A stretch of DNA of 64,000 nucleotides from Polyangiaceae bacterium (GTDB lineage: Bacteria; Myxococcota_A; Polyangia; Polyangiales; Polyangiaceae). Below, piece by piece: positions 58,031-64,000 of this stretch; the first letter of the stretch is position 1, and every line of letters begins with the position of its first letter. The notes beneath the pieces are model-generated. The model saw only the letters and a program-made list of their open reading frames with translations, was not told the DNA's origin and did not search any database. The position numbers and the translations under genes were made by a program. Where the stretch lies: the NCBI GenBank assembly GCA_041389725.1, contig JAWKRG010000004.1:558001-622000 (forward strand), written 5' to 3'.

Positions 58031-58450
58031 TCAGTCCATCTGCAGGTCGAACAGGCCGAGGAAGTCTTGGAAGCTAGGCGCGACTCGTTTCCAGTGGGTA
58101 TCGTCCCACCAGATCACCGACGGCTCCGCGCTGGCTCGGTAGTCGAGACAGAAGTACGCACCGTCACCTGAGATGGCGAAGGCGACTATCTCTGCGAAGC
58201 CTTTGGGATCAGGAATTGCGGAGGGCCCCACCGCGAACTCGTTCGGCCCCGGCGGAAAGTTGCTCAGCAGATCCCGTGTCGTTGCCTCCATCTCCGCGAA
58301 ATCCATGAACTGAGCCAACTCGGTTTCGAGCGGAGCTCCGAAGCAGTCGCAGTCTGCGCGCAGATGCCAGCTTCCGCGCTTGCGTGCACGCGGCCCACGA
58401 ACGACGCGCTCCACCAGCGCATGCGGCAACTTGTGACTGTTCACATCCAT
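58031..58450 (-). CDS. SMI1/KNR4 (SUKH) family protein, 139 aa
   Basis: FGAPLETELAQFMDFAEMEA, GPSAIPDPKGFAEIVAFAIS, GDGAYFCLDYRASAEPSVIW, WDDTHWKRVAPSFQDFLGLF. The GDGxxFCLDYR...W...FxxFLxLF pattern is diagnostic for the SMI1/KNR4 fold. It is a predicted toxin-immunity protein without an adjacent toxin. Confidence 0.82.
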   Translation of the reverse strand: MDVNSHKLPHALVERVVRGPRARKRGSWHLRADCDCFGAPLETELAQFMDFAEMEATTRDLLSNFPPGPNEFAVGPSAIPDPKGFAEIVAFAISGDGAYFCLDYRASAEPSVIWWDDTHWKRVAPSFQDFLGLFDLQMD

Positions 58451-58757
58451 GGGCGAAGCTCCTTGCGCGCACTGGTCGTGCGGAACTCTCCGCAGAGTCT
58501 GCCACGTCCGCCGCCGGTGGGTTCACTGGCTGCTAGGCGGCTCCGTGCAACATCCAACTCACTGACGGCGATCGGGGGCCCTGGATGGATTGGCATGAAC
58601 CATGCGCGCGTGTCGGATCGGCAAACCAAATGGTCCAGGGGATACTACCAATGGACCGGGCGTGGCGGAGTACCTCGAGGAGCGCGTGGTCCCGGAGGAC
58701 TGGCGCTCAAGCGAGCGATCCCAACGCGTCACCCCGCTGGCTCTCCAGGCTCTTCCC

Positions 58758-59024
58758 TCACACCAGCGTCGCGACAACGCGAACAACTGCGCCCAACGCC
58801 CACAGCGCGATGCCGATGTAGCCGAGTATCCGGCCAAGGTTCGCCTGGGAGAGAAACTGGTGACCGACATCCTCCTCGAAGATGGCGTCGCGAGCGCGGT
58901 TTGCATAGCCGATCGCGAAGGGACACAGGATCAGTCCGCATAGGAAGATGCCGAGCACGCCGAGGATTACCGACAAGTTGGCGTTCTTCGAGATCCGTTG
59001 CTCAGTTGGGGAGAGAGCATGCAT
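58758..59024 (-). CDS. DUF4190-like small membrane protein, 88 aa
   Basis: Two membrane helices (LSVILGVLGIFLCGLILCPF and GRILGYIGIALWALGAVVRV) are separated by an amphipathic segment (GYANRARDAIFEEDVGHQFL). The G-x-LGxxxxxxG-x-xxxCP-AIG-YANRA layout is that of DUF4190. A junction element lies upstream. Confidence 0.7.
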   Translation of the reverse strand: MHALSPTEQRISKNANLSVILGVLGIFLCGLILCPFAIGYANRARDAIFEEDVGHQFLSQANLGRILGYIGIALWALGAVVRVVATLV

Positions 59025-59036
59025 GGACTGCCTCGC

Positions 59037-59092
59037 GGATTGGCGTTCGGCAGGGACGGCCCCGCCGAAGCAAAGGCTATCACCTGGCGGGT
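59037..59092 (-). repeat. Cassette-junction element, divergent sequence
   Basis: Minus strand: CCAGGTGATAGCCTTTGC, then TTCGGCGGGgccgtcCCTGCCGAA, CGCCAATCCGCGAGG. The stem TTCGGC/GCCGAA is different in sequence but in the same place, and the box TGATAGCCT precedes it. Confidence 0.5.
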
Positions 59093-59163
59093 GATCGACT
59101 TCGGTTGTTCTTGCGCGGGCCGGGCCAATGAGCGTCCGCTGACATTTGCGCTATCATCCGCCC

Positions 59164-59859
59164 ATGCCGCGGCTTGCCCGCAAACTGTTTCGTGTGCCGT
59201 CGCTCGTGTCCGCGGTTGTGGTCCTGGCGGCGTGTGCCGAGAGTGCGAAGCTCTCGGACGGGATCGACGATGCAGGAGGCGACGCCCCCGGGACGGGGGC
59301 AGGTTCGGGCTCGGGCGGAAGTTCGGGCGCGGCGGCGGATGCAAGCAGCGGTGGCGTTTCTTCCGGCGGGGCGGCTGGCGCGGGTGCCGTTGCGGGCTCG
59401 GGAGGCGCCGGGCTTGGCGGCAGCGGAGGAGTGGGCGCCTCGTCTGGCGGCAGCGGAGGAGTAGGCGGCAGCTCTGCCAGCGGCGGCGTCGGGGCCGGTG
59501 GCAGCGGAGGAGTGGGCGGCAGCTCTGCCAGCGGCGGCGTCGGTGGCACGGGCGGCCTCGATCCGAACCTCGGTTTGCCGAACCCTGCGGGGCAGCCCTG
59601 CACCACGCCAGGCTACGGAACCGGCTGTCCGAGCCTTCAGGTGTGTCGAATCTCCGGGCCCAACCAGGGCACCTGCGAGTCGTGCACGCAATGCGGAAAC
59701 CTCGGAGCTTCCTGCGCCAGCAGTTCCCAGTGCGACATCTTGTTTCAATGCTACCTGGGCAAGTGCACCAACATTTGTCCTCTCGGCACGAGCTACTGCG
59801 GCCCGCCTCAGGATTGCATCAACGTCGGGCACGCGACTCACGGCGTGTGCAAACCCTGA
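59164..59859 (+). CDS. Cys-rich surface lipoprotein with Gly/Ser repeats, 231 aa
   Basis: ATG 59164 has a GCTATCAT -10 box ending six bases upstream, so the mRNA is probably leaderless. The signal VSAVVVLAACAES has a lipobox (LAAC). Residues about 30-135 are Gly/Ser/Ala-rich with tandem GGSGGVGGSSASGGVGxG repeats. The end carries ten or more cysteines (CPSLQVCRISGPNQGTCESC, CASSSQCDILFQCYLGKC), as in myxobacterial Dickkopf-like surface proteins. Confidence 0.82.
   Translation: MPRLARKLFRVPSLVSAVVVLAACAESAKLSDGIDDAGGDAPGTGAGSGSGGSSGAAADASSGGVSSGGAAGAGAVAGSGGAGLGGSGGVGASSGGSGGVGGSSASGGVGAGGSGGVGGSSASGGVGGTGGLDPNLGLPNPAGQPCTTPGYGTGCPSLQVCRISGPNQGTCESCTQCGNLGASCASSSQCDILFQCYLGKCTNICPLGTSYCGPPQDCINVGHATHGVCKP
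59405..59545 (+). repeat. In-frame tandem repeats coding the Gly/Ser linker
   Basis: Units such as GGCGGCAGCGGAGGAGTGGG and GGCAGCTCTGCCAGCGGCGG recur every 36-45 bases, keeping the lipoprotein frame. Copy number is likely to vary by slippage. Confidence 0.7.
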
Positions 59860-59874
59860 GGTCGCCGCCACGAG

Positions 59875-60170
59875 CTATTCGAACTCGATGCCGACGTTCA
59901 GGGCGAAGGACACGACCAACTGAAGGAGCTTTTCCAACGCATGCTGCTCGGCGCGCAGCACATCGATGCGTTCTTGGAGGGCAAAAGTATCGGTCGATCA
60001 GGGCATCCTCCAGAGCGGAGCGACAGCGGCCACTGGACTCCCCGAACACCAGAACCGGGGAACCTTCGACCTCGACCGCGGCGAACTGCACGATCTCCGG
60101 AGGGCCCTGCAACGGGATCCGGTGAAACTCATCGACGTCCAGGAGCTCATGACTCCGGGCTGCCTGCGGA
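59875..60170 (-). pseudogene. Frameshifted cassette gene
   Basis: In one minus-strand frame the sequence reads FLHPQAARSHELLDVDEFHR, RIPLQGPPEIVQFAAVEVEG and SPVLVFGESSGRCRSALEDA. In another frame it continues TFALQERIDVLRAEQHALEK to a TAG at 59875. Joined, these make a plausible C-terminal protein of about 100 residues with a frameshift near 59985. The N-terminal part is missing. It is related to the remnant at 54200-54385. Confidence 0.5.
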
Positions 60171-60221
60171 TGCAGGAATCCGTGACTACATGCTGGCGTG
60201 CAGGTTCATGCGTTGCCCGTG

Positions 60222-60581
60222 CTACCAGGCGCGGCGAAGTATGCGTGCCGAAAGAAAGATCGAAAGCACATACCCGAGGACGGCTTCGGTTGGAGGGCTC
60301 TCTGGGTCGCCTTCACACCAACCTTGCGCCGCGTAGGCTAAGACATCGATTGCACGCGCGCGGCAGTGAGCCACACGGGGCGAACCTGAATACAACGACT
60401 CGGTACGACGAAAAGTCCGGTGCTCGAACGGAGCCAGCAACTGCTCGAGAAGTTCCTTTGCCTCGCTACGCTCCAAACGGGTCAGGGTGGCTCGGTCTGC
60501 TGCTTTGCGAAGTATCGCCAGCGCCTCGCGCTCGGCTTCGTTGAACTGCGGAGCTGGATCGGTTGTCAGTCGTGGCGTCAT
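60222..60581 (-). CDS. Hypothetical protein, 119 aa
   Basis: ATG 60581 (MTPRLTTDPAPQFNEAEREA) opens a helical product: LAILRKAADRATLTRLERSE, AKELLEQLLAPFEHRTFRRT, CRARAIDVLAYAAQGWCEGD, ending VLGYVLSIFLSARILRRAW. The tail is hydrophobic-basic. Function unknown. It is preceded by a variant B junction element. Confidence 0.65.
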   Translation of the reverse strand: MTPRLTTDPAPQFNEAEREALAILRKAADRATLTRLERSEAKELLEQLLAPFEHRTFRRTESLYSGSPRVAHCRARAIDVLAYAAQGWCEGDPESPPTEAVLGYVLSIFLSARILRRAW

Positions 60582-60665
60582 GGGTAACCAGGGGCAGCGC
60601 ATCCAGCGAACCCCAACAACCGGCGGCGGCCTTGGAAGCGATGATACCGCGCCTCGCCACGCTGC
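60582..60665 (-). repeat. Cassette-junction element, variant B
   Basis: Minus strand: GCGCGGTATCATCGCTTCCA, AGGCCGCCGCCGGTTGTTGG, GGTTCGCTGGATGCGC, then GGTTACCC and the ATG. It shares GCGCGGTATCATC and GGTTGTTGG with the copy at 55968-56040. Confidence 0.5.
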
Positions 60666-60974
60666 ACACGCCGCCGCCCCCTGCGGCATCATTGGCATTC
60701 AGGCGGCCCGGGTGGGGTCCACCGCGAGGACGCGAGCCTCGGGATCGCCATCCGGGGAGAATGCACACAACTCAGAGCGCTCACCCCTCCCTGCAATTCC
60801 GTCACTCACCAGTCCGTCACCCTCGGCGAATACCACCCCGGAGCGTACCGCCCCCCGTACACCGCCGCCCCAATCACATCGCACCCTCTCGCGCACCAAC
60901 CCGCACACGCCACGGCTCACGTGACCGCTCCCTCCTTGTCGGACGCCACCTCATCGTGAGCTCTACTGCTTGGT
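60666..60974. other. Gene-free stretch with a possible gene remnant
   Basis: A minus-strand frame at 60699-60920 ends SELCAFSPDGDPEARVLAVD, which resembles part of a WD/PD40 blade. Its Arg/Gly-rich beginning is not protein-like. I treat it as a possible remnant only. Confidence 0.3.
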
Positions 60975-61379
60975 TCAGCGGGAGTGCGCGCTCCAATACG
61001 CGCCCATGGCGCTCCAGATCTCACCGTCATCGATCTCGTGTCCGAGCTCACCGAGTCTTTCCTGGAGCACTGGATCGTTAGCCTGCTCTTCGAAAGTGAG
61101 GATATCGGGTGACGGTTCGCCACCGGGGAACAATGAGCACGCTTGGGTGAGAATGCCTTGGGCCCGTCGCGCTCCCACGCGGCCGAGCGCCCCGATCGTC
61201 TCGCGCCAGTGCGCGCCGGCGCTGTTGGTGAAGAAGACGCCGAGCCCGCCGCACACGCATTCGAAATGGAAACAGTTCACGTCGTAGAGGTCGCGTTCGA
61301 AGGGATGGAGCGCGTCGTACCCCTCGGCGGCGACGCGATCGTCAATCTCGGCAAGCCCTTGGACAAAATCGCGTGGCAT
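60975..61379 (-). CDS. DMP19/DUF4375 family protein, 134 aa
   Basis: YDALHPFERDLYDVNCFHFE, CVCGGLGVFFTNSAGAHWRE, TIGALGRVGARRAQGILTQA, CSLFPGGEPSPDILTFEEQA and DDGEIWSAMGAYWSAHSR. The Exx-GGxxxFFxNSxGxxWxETIxALxxVGA core is the DMP19 signature. It is the third DMP19-type protein in the window (with 55242 and 57340). Soluble. Confidence 0.85.
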   Translation of the reverse strand: MPRDFVQGLAEIDDRVAAEGYDALHPFERDLYDVNCFHFECVCGGLGVFFTNSAGAHWRETIGALGRVGARRAQGILTQACSLFPGGEPSPDILTFEEQANDPVLQERLGELGHEIDDGEIWSAMGAYWSAHSR

Positions 61380-61480
61380 CGCGTCGCCAGTCTACCTGAC
61401 GATCCGGCCGCTCACCTACCAGCCCCGAGCGGCGTGACCCGAAGCTGTCACCGTCGTGCCTCCGAATTGCGGCGGAGCGC

Positions 61481-61702
61481 TCACGTCGTCTCGATGGACC
61501 CAAGCAGCTTCTCGTCGAACGACACCGGCGCTCGCAGGTCACCCGCTTCCGGCGGCTCGTGGCACGGGCGCCGCATCCGGCACAGGATCCCAGCCCGCCG
61601 CTTCGCTGGATCCGCGTCGGGCAATCGGTCGCCTTCCTCCGGGAACCGAGCCGTGGACGTCGCCACGCACGCCATGGCAGCAAGCACCATCCCGATCATC
61701 AT
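61481..61702 (-). CDS. Small secreted or lipoprotein-like protein, 73 aa
   Basis: ATG 61702 begins a short signal (MMIGMVLAAMACVATSTARF) with a MAC lipobox-like site. The rest is hydrophilic (FPEEGDRLPDADPAKRRAGI, CRMRRPCHEPPEAGD). Coding is plausible but the gene is short. Confidence 0.45.
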   Translation of the reverse strand: MMIGMVLAAMACVATSTARFPEEGDRLPDADPAKRRAGILCRMRRPCHEPPEAGDLRAPVSFDEKLLGSIETT

Positions 61703-61787
61703 GTCCGTCCCGACATGACAGCGACGCGCGCCTTGGTCCCAAAGTCATCCCCGCGAATCCCCTCGCCGCCGCTCTCGAGCGCGCTTT

Positions 61788-61950
61788 TCTTGGTGCCCTC
61801 GGCCCTCCGCAACGCGTCGCCCGCGCGCCTGTACCTCCGCGCCGAACCGATGGCTCACCGCGGTCCGTGCGCGCGCGTCTCAACGCGTAGCGACCCGCGC
61901 TCCGCCTTCGAGCGCGTTTCGCGATACGCGCAGGAGGAGGATTCCGACGT
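61788..61950 (+). repeat. Dispersed intergenic repeat, copy 8
   Basis: TTGGTGCCCTCGGCCCTCCG, GCGCGCCTGTACCTCCGCGC, CGGTCCGTGCGCGCGCGTCT and a diverged hairpin module (TTCGAGCGCGTTTCGCGATA). It fills part of the 386-base gap before the gene ending at 62089. Confidence 0.8.
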
Positions 61951-62088
61951 GCCAAAACACGCCGCGCCCATCCCCCGACTTCACCGATCCCACCCCGCGC
62001 TTCTCACGATCAACCGCGCTTCTTGGAGTGCGCTAACACAACACCACCTTGGGCAGCAGCGGCGCGTCACTCTTAGCTTCGCGTCACA

Positions 62089-63228
62089 TCAACTGTTGGC
62101 TCCCAAACGGGCTCGAGCTGTTGCTAGCTTGGATTTTGAAAGGGCGCCTCGAAGCGCCTCGGAATACCGTTCTAGAGTCTCGGAGAGAGCGTCACGCAAC
62201 GTGGCGCCGGAGACACCCGCGAGTTGCTGGACCACGGTGCAGAAAGGGTCGGTCGTCCCGACCGCTGGTGGCCCCGCTCCGCGGAGCCCATAGTGAGCGC
62301 ACACGTTCCTCAGTGGCCGCTTGCACAGGAACGATGGCACCGGCACCGCATGCTCGACGACGTGCGGTATCGTCTGACGCAGCGCTTCTCCCGCGTGATA
62401 TGCGGTGAGCAGTTGCGCTCGTAGAAGCAGGTTTGAGTGCTTGCCGAGAAGCGCGGGCAGGACGCGGATGGCGCTGTTTATATGCCCCGCGGCCATCGTG
62501 ACGGGAGCCACCAGGCTTGCGTCGATGGGCTCAAGAGGGGTCCTCACAAGGTCGTAGAACTTCGCACCGATGAAGTCATTGTGCGTAATCGGTGGAGTGT
62601 CGACCGTCGACACTTCCGGGGATGTGTCGACGGTCAACCCGAAGTTCATCAGTTGGGAAGCAAGCGTGGTGGTGTAGTCTCCAACAAGGTAGGAATATCG
62701 CTTCACGCGGGCGCCAAGGTTGTCGAGGTCAGCTGGAGTGAAGTCGCGCAGTTCGTCTCGAGTTACACCGAAGGCTGGCAGGCTGGCATGGCTCGTCGCG
62801 GTCACGTCTTCACCGACGAAAAACACACCAAGATCTGGTTGGTACCTCCGCAAGAAGCGCCGGAAGGGGCCTACGTGTGGTTCGCAGAACCATTCGACAC
62901 TCTTCTCGTGGGCGAGCTTGAGCAGGTCGATAACGCCATCGGCGTACCCATCGTTGTCGTCAAACAGCTTCAAGCCTGCGCGCGCTTTGGTGACGGCTCG
63001 CCTGAACTCGCAGAACAGCGGAGGTGTAGGAAGTTCGGGGCGTACGCTCCGGAGGTACCGGTAGCTCTCCTCCGCGAAGAAGCCCATGAGCGGTAGCATG
63101 GCGTACACTAGAATCCCGCCTTGTGGATGCGCAGCAGTGATCCGATGCGCGCGAACGAGGTCGTTCGCGTCGGCTGCGACAAGCTGAAGCTCGACCTCTT
63201 GCTGCGGCGAAAGCGCGACGACCATCAT
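62089..63228 (-). CDS. Large hypothetical protein, 379 aa
   Basis: The protein starts MMVVALSPQQEVELQLVAAD. It has HPQGGILVYAMLPLMGFFAE, GYADGVIDLLKLAHEKSVEW, LGVFFVGEDVTATSHASLP and PITHNDFIGAKFYDLVRTPL. It is mixed alpha/beta with no signal peptide, and I do not recognise the family. Its ATG overlaps the end of a short frame following the upstream gene, so the two are probably one operon. Confidence 0.7.
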   Translation of the reverse strand: MMVVALSPQQEVELQLVAADANDLVRAHRITAAHPQGGILVYAMLPLMGFFAEESYRYLRSVRPELPTPPLFCEFRRAVTKARAGLKLFDDNDGYADGVIDLLKLAHEKSVEWFCEPHVGPFRRFLRRYQPDLGVFFVGEDVTATSHASLPAFGVTRDELRDFTPADLDNLGARVKRYSYLVGDYTTTLASQLMNFGLTVDTSPEVSTVDTPPITHNDFIGAKFYDLVRTPLEPIDASLVAPVTMAAGHINSAIRVLPALLGKHSNLLLRAQLLTAYHAGEALRQTIPHVVEHAVPVPSFLCKRPLRNVCAHYGLRGAGPPAVGTTDPFCTVVQQLAGVSGATLRDALSETLERYSEALRGALSKSKLATARARLGANS

Positions 63229-63291
63229 GGTTCCGCGTCCTGACGTAGACGGAGCAACGCAGGCACGGTGAACATCCGCTCCAATGTCATC

Positions 63292-64000
63292 TCAGGTGCC
63301 TCGCAAGCGAAGTGGACGGTCGACGAGCAAGGTCGTCCCTCGGTAAGCACGCACGGCCGATACCGGGACGTTGAGACTCCCGACGAGGGCGTCAACATGA
63401 GGGATCGGGTCGGTGTCGGCCGGAAGATACTCCGTGACATACTCGGAGCCATCCCGGACATAGACGATGCGAATCGTGTCTGGTGCCTCGCTGTCCGCCC
63501 CGGCACGAATCACGCAGGCGTGAGCGCTGACCGGTGGGCGAACATCGAACCCGCGGTCAGAGTCATCCTGAAGCCATGCGGGAACAGGTTTGGACGCGCG
63601 CCTGTAGATGTCGGTGACGGCCTCGCGGGTCACGTGAATAGCGAGATCCGCTGCCGCGGTTGTAGGAAACAGGTCGTCCTGCTTGGCGTTCAAGTGGACG
63701 TATGCCTTGCGTTGCATCTGAAGAACCGTCACTAGCTGCCAAGTCCCCTGGCTCCAATCGATGGGTGGAAGTTGGAGATCATGAACTGCCTGATCCAAGT
63801 TCCGCTTGAAGCTTCTGCCTATGCCTCCCTTTGCGAGCGCGTTTCCGCACGCCATTTCCAGCACGGTCCAGGCGGTCATTACGGTCCAGCGTACGTAAGT
63901 GCCCCGATCCCACTGGTTCATGGCCTGGTGCGCAAGTGCCCGGCCGTGTAGAGCATCGCTCCACAGGTGGTACTCGGAACAATCTACGATCTTGGCGTAC
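63292..64000 (-). CDS. Hypothetical protein, 5' end outside window
   Basis: An open frame enters from the right edge (AKIVDCSEYHLWSDALHGRA) and runs 235 codons to a TGA at 63292. It contains WTVMTAWTVLEMACGNALAK, IGRSFKRNLDQAVHDLQLPP and VLQMQRKAYVHLNAKQDDLF, then TEYLPADTDPIPHVDALVGS. The first 150 residues are helical and recall HEPN-like or DUF4145-like domains. Just after the stop, a 21-codon frame (MTLERMFTVPALLRLRQ) overlaps the next gene and may be a frameshifted tail. Confidence 0.65.
   Translation of the reverse strand, partial: YAKIVDCSEYHLWSDALHGRALAHQAMNQWDRGTYVRWTVMTAWTVLEMACGNALAKGGIGRSFKRNLDQAVHDLQLPPIDWSQGTWQLVTVLQMQRKAYVHLNAKQDDLFPTTAAADLAIHVTREAVTDIYRRASKPVPAWLQDDSDRGFDVRPPVSAHACVIRAGADSEAPDTIRIVYVRDGSEYVTEYLPADTDPIPHVDALVGSLNVPVSAVRAYRGTTLLVDRPLRLRGT

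Noticed and set aside
60699..60920. Minus-strand frame with CAFSPDGDPEARVLAV
   Set aside because: Part resembles a propeller blade but the first half is Gly/Arg/Val-rich and not protein-like.
35000..61000. Considered whether regularly spaced palindromes form a CRISPR array
   Set aside because: The copies are separated by whole genes, not by 30-40 base spacers, and they vary in sequence.

Overview
The window looks like chromosomal DNA from a myxobacterium (phylum Myxococcota, probably the Polyangia/Sorangium side). The G+C content is high. Many secreted lipoproteins carry Gly/Ser/Ala-rich linkers. One beta-propeller protein ends in a MYXO-CTERM-type tail (Gly-Cys-Gly-Cys, hydrophobic helix, Arg cluster), and another has a similar tail. 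Kelch and WG-repeat proteins are also present. No rRNA, tRNA or CRISPR array was recognised. Most genes are short, mostly on the minus strand, and belong to families without known function.

Region 1 (1-31 kb) is accessory-type chromosome. It runs through small hypothetical genes, a run of lipoprotein and membrane genes (4.2-5.9 kb), a WG-repeat protein (6.4 kb), a Kelch lipoprotein (8.4-11 kb), a NADAR-domain protein (14 kb), a GNAT acetyltransferase (15.7 kb), and a MYXO-CTERM propeller beside a lyase-like lipoprotein (19.5-22 kb). An NmrA-type reductase and a RibD-like reductase lie on one side of a LysR regulator (23-25.6 kb). Next come a truncated tail-like structural gene, an Arr-type ADP-ribosyltransferase with an extra C-terminal domain (26-27 kb), an isoprenylcysteine-methyltransferase-like membrane enzyme, a decayed ParE/RelE toxin with its antitoxin (29 kb), and a DUF2239 gene behind paired operator-like palindromes.

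Region 2 (31.2-32.9 kb) is an insertion sequence with a DDE (rve-type) transposase.

Region 3 (about 33-61 kb) is the most unusual part. It is a long series of small, unrelated, mostly minus-strand genes. Many belong to families typical of immunity proteins or integron cassettes (SUKH/SMI1, DMP19/DUF4375, DUF4259, DUF4272, Imm35-like, DUF2199, DUF1444, RhuM). Many genes are preceded by a recurrent 50-70 bp element. Read in gene direction, it has a -10-like TANNAT box, an imperfect hairpin whose stem sequence varies while pairing is kept, and in several cases a GTTGGGC/T or GTTAGGC core a few bases before the start codon. This resembles an integron-type cassette array lacking an integrase in view, with a promoter built into each junction; a structured 5' leader family is the alternative. 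Several cassettes are broken (frameshifts, chimeras, truncated toxins), which suggests a degrading, recombining island.

A second, unrelated dispersed repeat (90-290 bp, beginning with the sense TTGGTGCCCTCGG) occurs eight times across the whole window, always in the same orientation and always between genes. It creates spurious Arg-rich reading frames on the minus strand.

Region 4 (61-64 kb) holds a small lipoprotein-like gene, one repeat copy and two large genes of unknown function, the last running off the window.
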